The notes under the pieces are model-generated. The model made no database searches, was not told the origin of the DNA, and was given only the letters and a program-made list of their open reading frames with translations. From Cavia porcellus (taxonomy: Eukaryota > Chordata > Mammalia > Rodentia > Caviidae): DNA of 64,000 nucleotides. Shown piece after piece: positions 1 to 10,250 of the stretch (positions within the stretch are counted from its first letter, which is position 1; every line of letters starts with the position of its first letter). The stretch spans positions 64,569,474 through 64,633,473 of the forward strand of contig NW_026947504.1 of the NCBI RefSeq assembly GCF_034190915.1, written 5' to 3'. The translations under genes and the position numbers were made by a program.

Positions 1-87
1 TCCAGCAAATTCTCACAAAATTAAAACTGCCCCAAGCATCTCATGGGAACCAGATTCTCCCTTCAAGCAATAAGAACTTCTCCAGAG

Positions 88-452
88 TGAAAGGGTTTTG
101 GCCCAGACAGGACACTGTAGCCAGGAAAGCCTCAACCGGAAGCAGGAAGCCCCTATCTCCCCCGCCCCTAGGAAGTTACCTGTGACGCCATCTTCCCACC
201 CCTGGAAATTTACATATGGTGCCAAACCTAGGACCAATGGGTTACCAGTACATCCCTAATGCCCGCCTTAAGTTCCACCCCAAACTGAGGCTATTTACAG
301 GCTCCCACGCCACGTGTCCACTGGAGAGATCACCGGACGCCAGCAGTGGGGGTGCCAGTCATCTCTCCATGTTCTCAGAATAAAGGCTGCTTTTTATTTT
401 ATACTTCTCATCTTTTGTAAATATTTTTCATCTTTTGGAAATAATCCTAGCA
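88..452 (+). repeat. 5' LTR of the endogenous retrovirus
   Basis: 365 bp, beginning TGAAAGGG and ending CCTAGCA. It carries an AATAAA polyadenylation signal (379-384) followed by a T-rich stretch, a weak TATA-like element just after position 290 (clearer in the 3' copy), a CACGTG E-box near 312 and a YY1-like motif (acgccatctt, near 185). It matches 4,809-5,175 almost throughout. Confidence 0.9.
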
Positions 453-454
453 TT

Positions 455-470
455 TGGTGCCGTGACTCGA
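455..470 (+). other. Retroviral primer binding site, tRNA-His type
   Basis: The segment tggtgccgtgactcga lies two bases after the 5' LTR. It is complementary to the 3' end of mammalian tRNA-His, including CCA, with a mismatch only at its last base. This is the type used by HERV-H-like elements. Confidence 0.85.
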
Positions 471-1005
471 TCGGCAGGTGACTGACTCCTGGGACACACC
501 CAGTTGAGTCCCCTAGCTGATAACCAGATAACATCCTGGATTAATTCTGAGCTTTTTCCTCTCCCGAGACGTCCCTGTCACCAGCCGCCTGCACTCAGCA
601 TCGGCCAGATTGATTTCAGGTGAGCACTCCCCGGGGAACTTTTGGCACTGGGCAGCCCCAGTAGAATGTTCTGTGTGGGTCTGTGCATTTTCACGTCCTT
701 AGGACAGCCCAGGGCAGGGTTCTTTCTGGACAAACCTGTGTCCACAAAATCTCTCACGTTCTTTGGGTTCGGATAGCCCAAAGCAAAGATTTTTGGGACC
801 ACCCACACTGAAAGAATGCCTCACTTCCCTTAAAGCCTTGCGCTTTCACGGACAAAACTGTTACTGACCCCATGCGGGCTCCACTCATAAATTTCTCAGT
901 GACGACTGGAATATACGAGTTTTTGGAACTGTAGCCGCCATGTGGTGCCACAAACAAGTGATGGCTTGTTCTGGACCTCCGGCTTTTTTCTTGCCTGAAT
1001 CAGTC

Positions 1006-2040
1006 ATGGGGAACGTATTTTCAAACTCCCAAAAGACGCCTTTACAATGCCTAATTTCCAATTTACATACTCTAAAAATTAAAAGTATCATAAAAACTAA
1101 ACAATTAACTTTTTACTTCCAGAAAGCCTGGCCAACCTACCCGCTTATCGGCAAGCATTGGCCCAAAGAAGGAACATTTGACCCCTGCATTCTCAGGAAC
1201 TTGTATGATTTCTGTCAAGCTGGCAACAAGTTATTAGAACTCCCTTATATTCAGGCCTTTCTTATTCTGAGAACACGCCCATCTCTCATTAAGTCTTGTG
1301 CTCCCACTCAGATACTTTTAGCTAAGTCTACAGCACTGCAAACTTTTCCGTCCTGCCCTCCGTTGTTTTCCCGGCTGCCGCCTGCGTACCCCCGAACTCA
1401 TTCCGTGCCGTTACCTCCCACTGGACCGCTCTCTCCTCCACCTATGCCTGATTCTCTCAGCAACTCTAATCCCTCTCTGTTGCGGATACCTCCCACTGTG
1501 CGATCCTCTCCCTCTCCGCCTTCCAGGACCCATAACTCTCCCAGCAGCTCTAATCCCTCTGTGTCACAGTTATCTCCCGATGTTCGATCCTCTCCCCCTC
1601 CGTCTCCAGGGACCCATAACTCTCCCAGCGGCTCTGATAGCTCTGTTAGCACTTCCTCGCCGTCTCTGACTTCTTCTCCTGAGAATTCTCTATCCCCTAC
1701 AGCATTCTCACCGCCCGCCCACCATACTAGGTCTCGGTCGCTATGTCCTTCCAGCAGGCCGCGTGATTGTTCCAGCTTGCGCCAGGAACAGTCGCCATGT
1801 TGCAACCCTCTGCCACGTGGCAGGTCACCGCCATGTTTTGGGTCACGTGACAAGGTGCCGCCATGTTCCCAGGACCCTCCCTGCCAACAGGCGTCTCCTT
1901 GTGGCTCTTCTTGTGAACTACAACAGCCGCCCTGTTGCAGTGCACATGATGCTTCACTGTGCTGCCGACAGCAGTCCTCTCACTGCAAGGCACACAGTGA
2001 GACGCCATCTGCTCATGTTTCCCAGGGTGACCAGCAGTAG
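1006..2040 (+). pseudogene. Endogenous retroviral gag, matrix and Pro/Ser/Cys-rich part (ends at in-frame TAG)
   Basis: Part of a 366-codon open frame. I prefer the ATG at 1,006 to the in-frame one at 940 because it gives an MGN start, the usual myristoylation signal of gammaretroviral matrix. Codons from 1,006 to about 1,330 look like a compact matrix domain. About 1,330-1,730 is a Pro/Ser-rich spacer with an 84-bp tandem repeat. About 1,735-2,030 is unusually Cys- and Pro-rich. The frame ends in TAG at 2,038-2,040, but the same frame is open again to 2,847 and carries capsid-like sequence. So gag appears to be cut in two by one stop. Function is not expected; the length of the open frame is notable for an old element. 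Confidence 0.75.
1447..1692 (+). repeat. 84-bp tandem repeat (about 3 copies) inside gag
   Basis: The motif agcarctctaat recurs at 1,459 and 1,543, with a diverged copy (agcggctctgat) at 1,627; cgatcctctcc recurs at 1,501 and 1,585. The period is 84 bp, or 28 codons, so the repeat preserves the frame and lengthens the Pro/Ser-rich spacer. Confidence 0.85.
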
Positions 2041-2530
2041 CTCTGTAGCCCCTCTACAGATGATTGCTCACATGTGCCTACTGGACGGATGGCTGCTCAA
2101 TGGCCCTCTGCTCTGGAATCTTCTCCTCAGGCTCTGCTACCACTTCGGGAGCAAGCTGGCCCCAAGGAACTTGTTAATATCCATGTGCCTTTTTCCCTTT
2201 CTGATCTATCTCAGATTACCCATAAATTAGGTAGCGTCTCTGTTGACCCACAGAATTATATCAGACAATTTAGATTTATTACTAATTTTTATGATTTACA
2301 TTTTAAGGATGTGATTCTAAATACCACTCTCAGCTCACAAGAACAGAATCAGCTGTGGCAAGCAGCTCAAAAAGAAGCTGATCACAGACATAAGGTAAAC
2401 ACTACTGATAATGACTCTGGGCCTATACCTGTACCAGAGCAGGACAAGCATACTAACTATAACAAACTTTTAAAACAGGTCCAGGAGGCTAATAAAAACC
2501 TAGCTGTGTTCCTAAATTGGCTTTCTAACC
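2041..2530 (+). pseudogene. Endogenous retroviral gag, capsid-like fragment
   Basis: This is in the same frame as the upstream gag segment, directly after its TAG. From about 2,188 the translation has the N-terminal features of a gammaretroviral capsid: PFSLSDLSQ-like start, a Gly-containing turn, then aromatic-rich helices through about 2,390. After about 2,530 the similarity stops and the sequence becomes GC-rich and unlike gag. No Cys-His box of a nucleocapsid follows. The capsid is therefore truncated and probably joined to unrelated or rearranged DNA. Confidence 0.7.
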
Positions 2531-4808
2531 CTCGTGCCCCACGAACAGTTCCAGCTTCGTGCACTGCGTTGGGCCGCCTCCCAGTCCCTCCCCCATGTGC
2601 CGTCCCAGCCCTTCCCTCCTCCGTGCACCATCGTTGTCGTCGTCACTGCCACCTTACGTGTTTCCGGGGGCAGTCCCAGCCCGCCCCTGCATGCCATGTC
2701 CCGGCACTTGCCCCAGCCCCACGCTGGGCGTGCTCTCCCGGCGTGCTGCGAAACAGCTCAGCAGCTCTGCTCAGGCATGCTTTTTTTCACAATTTGGCTC
2801 CACTCAAGAGATGCTATTTTTTTTATTACAATTCTCAAACTATTTAATCAAGGTTATTGGCCACCTGATAATTTTACCAGCCTTGTTTATCAATCAAAGC
2901 CTTCACCAATCTTCTGCTTAACAACTAAGGTTATAAATTCCTTTTTGCTGGGAAAAAGCTAGCTCTATTTCAAGACAAGAGTTTTCTTCAAAGTTTTATT
3001 TTATTTGTCTTGGTTCATACTACCGCAAATAACAACTTTAAAAGTAAATGTGTTCAGAATTTGACAGTATTAGATCAGTTTTGATAGATTTATTCATAAG
3101 ATTGCTAAACCTTTACTGCAAAATGTTTCCATTAAAGCCTTGTTTGGCAGACTAAAGCTTTTTTTGTTAATTCTATGTGTCACCCTATAAAAAAGTGATG
3201 TGCCATCCCGATAAAGCCTGCTCTCTAATCTAAAATGACAAAATTAAATTCTTGCATACTTACTTAATTCTACTATAGTCTAAATCCCAAACAAAAAGGC
3301 AAAACTTGACCTTCAAACCTTAGAGAGATCTTAATATGGTTTTTTATATTTTTAACACTTGTGACACTTGGAGTTCTGAGGCAGGTAAACCTACACAAGG
3401 TGGAGCTGCCTGCCCCCTCCATGGACCACGCTCAAATGCAGCAGAAGACATTGGACAACAAAATGCCCCTTCCTGGCGTTCTTTGAGACCTTACTTCAGG
3501 GCTGCTGGACTGTCCTAGCCACCAAAGTGTGGGTAAGCCATCCTAACTTCTAGCCCTCACAGGAAATGTCGACACTGCCAGATTCGTCACCGACAGAAAA
3601 TTGCTGCTGAAGACTGAGGGGGTTCAGGGCAACAACAGCCCCCTTTAAGGTGTCCGTCTCAGATTCCAAGTCGCACTAAAGTCTCAGGTAAGACATTCTC
3701 TATATTTGTGGACATAGAGGCCATATATACAGAGTTCTTCCTGAGTATTCAGGCTGCTATATTAAGTCCTCAATCTCTATGACAGGGTATTGGTCAACCT
3801 AGCCATTTACAAACAGGGCCTATTTTGTGCAGGTCCCAGTCCTAAATCTTAAAATGCCTTTTATACAGGCTGACTTAGACACACTGAGGCCTCAACAGCT
3901 TCCACCTGTTGTTGCTGGTGGACCCTTCCTCAGTGATATAGACCACCCCCTTCCTTTCTTATGCACCAATTTCTCAGGTAACCCTAGTCAAGACTCAGAT
4001 ACATTTTTGTCTTCTCACTTGGTTTATACTTTTTCAGGATACATAAAAGCCTTTCTCATACTTGCTAAAGTTCTGTTACAGCAAATCATTCCAAGGACTA
4101 CAACCAGGTTACAGCGACCCATGCCTAAATAAAAGTTGCTGGACTGCCATCCTGGTTTCACATCACTCAGGCTAAGAGGTGCCCTTCCAGCCCTAAATCT
4201 GATCATTCTGAGTGGTCACCTCATCTTCTGTTGCCTACCCGTCTCCGTCTCACAAAGGCCTCGCAGCCACAGTTAACAGGCTAAGTCATGTTTTGTTATC
4301 CACTTTGGTTCCTAATTTCTTACATTCTATTAATGATCATTTTTACAGCAGGACTCTTTTAACAGTATTGCCTACAGACTCCAACATCATGTATACCAGA
4401 GACAAGCCTTACCAACCTACCATCTTAACTTTTATGCTTTCAGATGGGGGAGTAAGCACCTCTCATAACTCCACTCCTCCTAACCCCACGTTTAATTTTC
4501 AGAATTGTGCCTTACTGTGGAACATGTCTAAATCAAAGACACCTTTCCCTCTACCTCACCTGGGTCCTTAAATATAACAGTGCCATGTCTCCTCATAACA
4601 TCTTGTCTCTTTGTTTTTCCAGTCTGACATACGTGCATTCACCAGTGAAGTTGTCCTGGCTAAAACACCTGGCACCAGCGTCTACCTGGGCATCAACCCT
4701 CATCCCATCAACTCCCCTAGGTGGCAGTACAGCGCCCTCTGCCAGCAGGAAGTAGTTAAAGAGAGAAATCTTTGCCCCATTTCATAATAATAATCATAAG
4801 ACGGGATA
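2531..4808 (+). other. Unassigned interior of the provirus, no polymerase recognised
   Basis: About 2,531-2,780 is GC-rich with many CCC runs. 2,950-3,330 is AT-rich and non-coding. From 3,330 to 4,750 there are only short open frames (for example 3,827-4,132 and 4,212-4,571) that I cannot match to retroviral proteins. No YxDD reverse transcriptase motif, protease DTG motif or integrase zinc motif was seen in any frame given. The part near 4,500-4,760 may be an envelope relic, but this is not established. The sequence just before the 3' LTR (aagacggga) may be a degraded polypurine tract. Confidence 0.5.
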
Positions 4809-5175
4809 TGAAAGGGTTTTGGCCCAGATAGGATACTGTAGTCAGGAAAGCCACAACCGGAAGCAGGAAGCCCCAATCTCCCCTGCTCCTAAGAAGTTAC
4901 CTGTGATGCCATCTTCCTGCCCCTGGAAATTTACATATGGCGCCAAACCTAGGACCAGTGGGCTACCAGTACATCCCTAATGCCCGCCTTAGGTTCCACC
5001 CCAAACCGAGGCTATTTATATGCCCCCATGCCACGTGTCCGCTGGAGAGATCGCAGGACGCCAGCAGTGGGGGTGCCGGTCATCCCTTTCCATGTTCTCA
5101 GAATAAAGGCCGCTTTTTATTTTATACTTCTCATCTTTTGTAAATATTTTTCATCTTTTGGAAATAATCCTAGCA
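4809..5175 (+). repeat. 3' LTR of the endogenous retrovirus
   Basis: 367 bp, near-identical to 88-452. It has a better TATA-like element (ctatttata, about 5,010), AATAAA near 5,102, and the same terminal TG and CA. The 3' target duplicate CAGAG follows at 5,176-5,180. Confidence 0.9.
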
Positions 5176-5180
5176 CAGAG

Positions 5181-5860
5181 TTACCATGCAAAACCAGAGT
5201 TGAGATAATGATTTACCAGCCCCTAGCTTACCATGGTAAAATTATTAAAACTAGTCTGGTTCCTTTGTTAACAAGCCAGTCTGATCCTTTTCATGAGAGT
5301 TACGCTCCCTTAAACTCTTTAAGCTGAAATCCTTAAGATTGTTCCTCAAGGGACAGGGATTTAGCTCAGAGGTGTAAAAAAAAAGATTGCTCTTTAAGGT
5401 ACTCTAGTGTCGAGACTGTCATGCCTTACCTGAGAGAGATCCTCACAGCAAAAATGCACCCTTCCCCAAACAGGAAACTATTAAATGGCCATGTTGCCTC
5501 TGGCAAATTGAACAGATCACTCTAAAGAAAATTTAGGACAGGATATACAATCTCCCAGGCACTGAGAATTCTCATATTACTACATACCTATGTTATAGGC
5601 AGCTGAGATAAACAGAAACTTTATAGCAAATCAGATAGGGCTAGGCCCTCCAGGGAGCTAGCACAGAGGACCAGATGTCTTTTGACCTTGGAGGAGATAC
5701 ACATCTGCTGTGGGCCAGATCCCAAGCCAAAAGGCAAAACAAATGCAGCCACATCCTAAGTATAATTTATACATTAGGGATGGATATTCTAAATAGGTAT
5801 GGATCCCTTAAAAAAGCCAGAAACTACCATCCCAATGCCCTATAGAAAGTCACTGCTCTG
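5181..5860. other. Intergenic sequence, nothing recognised
   Basis: I see no coding exon or full repeat. A short stretch near 5,348 (cagggatttagctcag) resembles the ID SINE A-box region followed by A-runs, so a decayed SINE may be present. Confidence 0.4.
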
Positions 5861-6680
5861 TAAGAATGCTGCGATAACTCGGACCCCGGTATAAAATCTA
5901 AGGAAGCAAGAAATTAAAATTTGGGAAGCAAAGGCTTTATTTCCAGGCCTGGTGACACAGCCTCCAGGAGCCAATTTGAAGACTGCGCACCTGACAGCTA
6001 AAAATCAGGGCTTTTACCTTGTAAATCCACAAACAGCTGCTGGCCACACAATGTAAGGAGGGGGGTTGGGGGTGTGGCGCACTACAAAACAGAAACAGTG
6101 ATTGCAAGTCTCCCTGCGTACTAGCAAGTTTAGATAAGAAGAAATCTTGTTTTTCTTAGCAAAGAATAGAGAAGTCTAACAGCAATTAACAACCTTAGTT
6201 ACCTTTCTTTAGCACCACAACTGTTCTATTTGTAGAGGGCAACAATGGTTAACATATCAATTAGGTAAGATTTTACAATTCTTTACACAGGAGAGAATTG
6301 ATTAACACATCAATTCTTTTCCCAGAGGGAAAAGGAAAACACACATATACAGCAAGGCCAAGTTACAGGTATTGCTATGATACAAACAAAGCTATTTTTG
6401 TGAAGAATAGTACAATCTAATACAATCTAATGCAATTAACACAATTTGTGATGGGGCCACCGGGTAGGGAAGGGGGTTGTCAGGAGCTATTACCTCAGGC
6501 CTTTGTGTTAAGGCCTTTCAGGACGTTAAAACTTAACCTAGTTAGATGGGAAGGGAAAAGGGGAGGGAAGACAGCAGGTGGGCTTATACAGAACAGACTT
6601 TACGGCGCGATAGTTAGGGGGCCTTAGGTTATAACAATGCCACTTGCTAAGTGACTGCTTCCCCATTCGTCCCTGATCTA
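5861..6680 (-). repeat. LTR-like element, family shared with 55,105-55,640
   Basis: Blocks in the same order occur in both places: a TTTATT (AATAAA on the minus strand) followed by a gcctggtgacacag-like block near 5,936; caatggttaaca near 6,243; atacagaacag near 6,588; gttataacaatg near 6,630. Direction is inferred from the inverted polyadenylation signal. Ends are uncertain. Confidence 0.5.
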
Positions 6681-6689
6681 TTTTACCTG

Positions 6690-6945
6690 AACAATTAATC
6701 TTATTGGTTGACCATAATTCTGTCCCCCTTCATGTCCCTCTGTCTTTCGAGTTCCCAGTTTTCCCCGCTTGGACCTGTCTTACCTCATGGATTTACTCTA
6801 TAATAAAGTCCCTAGAAAAGACAGAATTTTTGGCAACCCATTCAGGACCTTCTGTCATCTCTCTCTTAAGACAGAAGCTTGCTTTCTCTCAATAAATACT
6901 TCTGCTCTTAACCTCCACTGTTCCTAAAATTCATTCTTCAATTTT
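6690..6945 (+). repeat. LTR-like fragment with AATAAA (parent type of the retrocopy at 27,504)
   Basis: A pyrimidine-rich block, then cttaagacagaagcttgc, ctctcaataaatac and ctgctctta (to 6,910) resemble the U3/R part of a class I LTR. The same series ends in a poly(A) tail at 27,504-27,598, which suggests that RNA ends at about 6,910 in this LTR type. Outer borders are estimates. Confidence 0.55.
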
Positions 6946-7815
6946 AGAGAACATGAACTCATACTAGACATACAGTAGGTCAAGAGTTTCATTTGCCTGT
7001 ATCACCTGCACTGACCATCCTGCGAATTTTGACCTTAAACATTCCTTGTGATTATAACTCCATCCTGAAACAAAAATTTAACTTCTCCTCTGGCCAGCTG
7101 CTGAACTCATTTACCACCTCAGCTGGTCTGCACCCCTCAGAATAAATCCAGTCTTTAGCTCACATAAAGCCTGCGTCCAAGGCTCGCTGTTAACAGTGGT
7201 CCCATTTTCTCTTACTTTGTAACTCTGACTAATCAGCCTATCACTCTATGAAGTTTCCTGAAACACTTTTTAGCAATAACACCACAAGAACCTGCCCAGG
7301 GCTGAGTTGAGATCCCACATCCCTTTTGGAGGGACCTTTTCAGAATCCATTCAAGGATAAGTGAAGAAAGATGAATAGGAAAGCCATTTTGGAAAATGGA
7401 GAGATGAATATTTGGTTTAAATCTAAGCCACATAGAAAATGCCTATACCAATAATCATGTCAGGAAACAGAAGAGCTGTATACAAATGGAGATCAAATTG
7501 TATAAAAATTGCCACAGATTATCCCAGGCGTTGGACAGAGAACTGTAGGATTTTGTTTGCCCTACTGGATTTTGGTCTTACTTTCGTCCCGTTCCTTTCT
7601 ATCCTCCTAATTCTCCTTTTTAGAATGAGATGTGTATGTTGTGCCATTATATATTGGAAGTATTTACCTTCCTTTTTATTTGTAAAAGGCCTCAGAGCTA
7701 AGAATTGCCTTAAATCCAAGAAGGGACTTTGGACCTGGACTTTTCTGCAATTCTCTTAAGACTTTGGCAGCTTTTAGAATGGACTAAATTTATTTTGCAC
7801 AAAGGGATGTACATG
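6946..7815. other. Intergenic, possible old LTR debris
   Basis: 7,085-7,195 contains two AATAAA/ATAAAG-like signals and LTR-like composition but no clear ends. A short open frame at 7,439-7,759 has no recognised domain and no exon signals. Nothing else was recognised. Confidence 0.35.
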
Positions 7816-7819
7816 TCTT

Positions 7820-8215
7820 TTGAGGGCTGGGGTGGAATGTTATGCCTTATATTTAGTTGCCTCCACTCCCACCCCTCACCCCAGTCTTGTGCACTCTCAT
7901 AAGTGGGGCTTGTGGGAGGTGATTGGATACTGGGTATATAGTACTAGAACATGCACTGCTAGATTAGGTCATTGGTAGGTTCATGGCTAGGTGTGATGCT
8001 GGGTGGTAAAGCCTGGTGGGAGGAGGTGGAGGGCATATATATCCCTTCTCCTTGAGTACATCTGCCTACAGCCTGCCATGCCATGAACTGTTTTTCTTTT
8101 GCCATGCTGCCCTTCCTTAGAAGCAGTGGACTGTGGCCTGAAACTGTGAGCCAAAATAAACATTTCCTTATTTTAATTTGTGGGTGTTGGTTATTTTGTC
8201 CCAGCAATGAGAAAA
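7820..8215 (+). repeat. MaLR/ERVL-type solo LTR-like element
   Basis: It includes the block gtgggaggtgattggat (7,913-7,929) and, near the end, aactgtgagccaaaataaac (8,142-8,161) followed by ttattttgtcccagcaatgag. This block order is typical of mammalian MaLR-related LTRs, with AATAAA near 8,155. Borders and subfamily are uncertain. Confidence 0.6.
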
Positions 8216-9060
8216 TAACTATTTTAAATGTTCTTTTTTTAAGGGAAACAATATGACTGTCACATTGTATTTACCTAACACACATTGTCAGTGATTAATG
8301 GAAATCTTATTGGCTTGGGTATTCAATCAATTTCATTGATTAGATGATACAAAACTGCAATGACCATTTTGACCTTTTCAACTTTAAATTTTTCTATTTT
8401 TATTCGTATTTTTCTTGTTCAACTTATCCCCATAATAAACTGTATTCATTAAATACTACAAAGGTGATGATGAACTGGAGTAAAGAGGAATATAAGAGTA
8501 TTTCTGGATAATCATCTCAAAATGTTTCCCTCAAACGACATTTTGTATGATAAAAATTATTACAATCTGCAGCAAGATATGTTTATACTTTAAAAGGAAT
8601 TTTAAAGGATTGGGTGTAGTTCATTCTAAGAGCATAGATTTAGTACGCTGAAGGCACTGGATTTAACCTTCAGTAACTAAATAAAATTGAATTTGGTTTT
8701 TCAGTTATTAAAGGAAAAAAGCAACATAATTTAGGCTTTCATTCAGAATCGCTGCATGGTAGACATCTGCCAACACCTTTTTCTTCTTCTTTCCACTAAA
8801 ACTAACTTCCTCCTTTTGATTAACAACTTCTTGAAAACCGTGGGCTCCATTTGTACAGAATAAAGTTTCACTGGCACACGCTCTACCACCAAGTAGCTAC
8901 AACCAGTCACTGGTGTTTCTTACCCATTCATTTACCTGGTATCTTGTATTAATAGGACTTTAGCCATTAATTAATTCGGTAGTAAATTACTGATATTTGA
9001 AGTTTTGCAGCTTAGGTTTTATAAGATTCATGAATAAAACAATAAATTTTAAAACAATGT
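8216..9060. other. Intergenic, nothing recognised
   Basis: AT-rich unique-looking sequence with no exon, tRNA gene or repeat I can name. A weak tRNA-like stretch near 8,610-8,690 may be a decayed SINE. Confidence 0.35.
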
Positions 9061-9061
9061 A

Positions 9062-9180
9062 ATTTTATTGTTTAGGTTTTGGATTTTTAATATTTTGAGA
9101 TAAGAGTCTTGCTGTGTAATGCAAGCTTGCCTTGTACTACAGGTCTCACTAGTCCTGAACAATCCTCTGGCTCACAAAAT
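9062..9180 (-). repeat. Decayed B1-like SINE
   Basis: It reads ttttgagataagagtcttgc then weak left-arm B1/Alu complement blocks. Strongly diverged. Confidence 0.4.
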
Positions 9181-9299
9181 ACTACTACTTTTTCATTCGT
9201 GTGGCTTCAGATCCAATAAATTTTCCTCTCAAACAAAAGTTGACACGCACTTTCTATTTTGATGTAAACAAACAAAATAAAACCACGAGATAATTCTTA

Positions 9300-10040
9300 T
9301 CTCTTTCCCTTTATCCAACAAGAATTCAGAAATTAAGGCATTTCCCCTTACAGAGGCTCTAGAAGATGCAACCAAGCATGGCACAGCAGATCCAGAAATT
9401 TACACATCTTACAACAAAAATTCAGAAAATCAAAATTTGACGAAATTCTTCGTTCACTTCTGTACCACTTTTCATCAAAACACACACACACACCATCACC
9501 ACCACAAACGCTGGAGGAATGCTGGCTGCATGATAAAGTGGCTCCAATGCAGAACCTGACAATCATTAATATCAAAGGATGGCCTCTGTCAAAAGGCAAC
9601 TCCCGAGAACAAAAGTTTAACAGCAATTTCCCAGCAAATGACTAGATTTCTCTCAAACTAGATAGTCGGGGAGGAATCTCCTCTTCCCTTCCATTACCAG
9701 CTTTGATACCTTTCTGAATCTTGCAGCCCATCGGCCAGCCCACTTTACCCATAACGGGGGTTGACAGACGCTTTCGGAGCCAAAGATTACTGAAATACCT
9801 GTCCGAAACCACAGAATCAAGGGTGTGGCATCAAAGCCCCCTCCAAGCCCCAAAACGATCAACAAACCAAAGCCAAAACCACAATCGCCTAGTTCTCCCT
9901 AGCCAGGATGAAACTCAGGCTCAGGAGACTCGTCTTTTCCAGGAAGCGAAAAGGCGCAGTATCTCCTCCCCCTGGTTCCTCCTGTACCTCTTTCCTCTCC
10001 CCTAAAATCTCCCTCACAAGTACTGGCCATTATATGTTTT
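9300..10040. other. Upstream flank of the promoter
   Basis: It contains a short (CA)n run near 9,480. No exon is supported. If CAB39L runs leftward from the promoter, this is its first intron. Confidence 0.35.
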
Positions 10041-10090
10041 TTCCAATCACCAAAGAAACCCAAGCCACACACAAGATGGCAGCCACATAC

Positions 10091-10160
10091 CTACCGAAAG
10101 AAACAAGTGCGCCACTCCAGCAAAGCGGGCTTCTAGACTCCGAGTAACCCGATTGGTCCA
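10091..10160 (-). other. Candidate untranslated first exon of CAB39L
   Basis: On the minus strand a good donor (AG followed by GTATGT) follows position 10,091, just beyond the CCAAT pair. Synteny predicts a leftward CAB39L transcript. No protein-coding evidence supports it, so this is inference. Confidence 0.3.
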
Positions 10161-10204
10161 TCTAAAGAACGCGAGATAAGAAGAGAGCATTGACAACCAA
10201 TCAG

Positions 10205-10250
10205 AAGGTGGCGCGCTCGGTACTCTGCGGCAGTGTCGGGTATCCGTCGG
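10205..10250 (+). other. SETDB2: Candidate SETDB2 untranslated exon 1
   Basis: A CpG-rich segment ends at a strong donor (GG followed by GTGAGT at 10,251). A second strong donor (TTAG followed by GTAAGA) follows position 10,915, so a longer or alternative exon 1 is possible. The start is a guess from the CCAAT box position. Confidence 0.45.

Larger units (their letters stand above)
83..5180 (+). mobile_element. Internally deleted class I (gammaretrovirus-like, tRNA-His-primed) endogenous retrovirus
   Basis: Two direct LTRs (88-452 and 4,809-5,175), each starting TG and ending CA, are flanked by the same 5-bp direct repeat CAGAG (83-87 and 5,176-5,180), so both ends of one integration are intact. 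A primer binding site for tRNA-His follows the 5' LTR, as in HERV-H-type class I elements, which also make 5-bp duplications. The interior is only about 4.36 kb, whereas complete class I proviruses are usually 8-9 kb. A gag-like region is recognisable; no reverse transcriptase, integrase or clear envelope is. By eye the LTRs differ at roughly 26 positions plus a 2-bp indel, many of them C/T or G/A, so the insertion is not recent. It cannot make infectious virus: polymerase is missing and gag is interrupted. Confidence 0.88.

Noticed and set aside
1398..1853. Minus-strand 151-codon open frame
   Set aside because: It is the complement of the repetitive Pro/Ser-rich gag region; its Gly/Glu richness is a mirror of the + strand.
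4200..4760. Retroviral envelope gene
   Set aside because: Short frames here have a few envelope-like features but no clear cleavage site, fusion peptide or membrane segment. Not enough to call.
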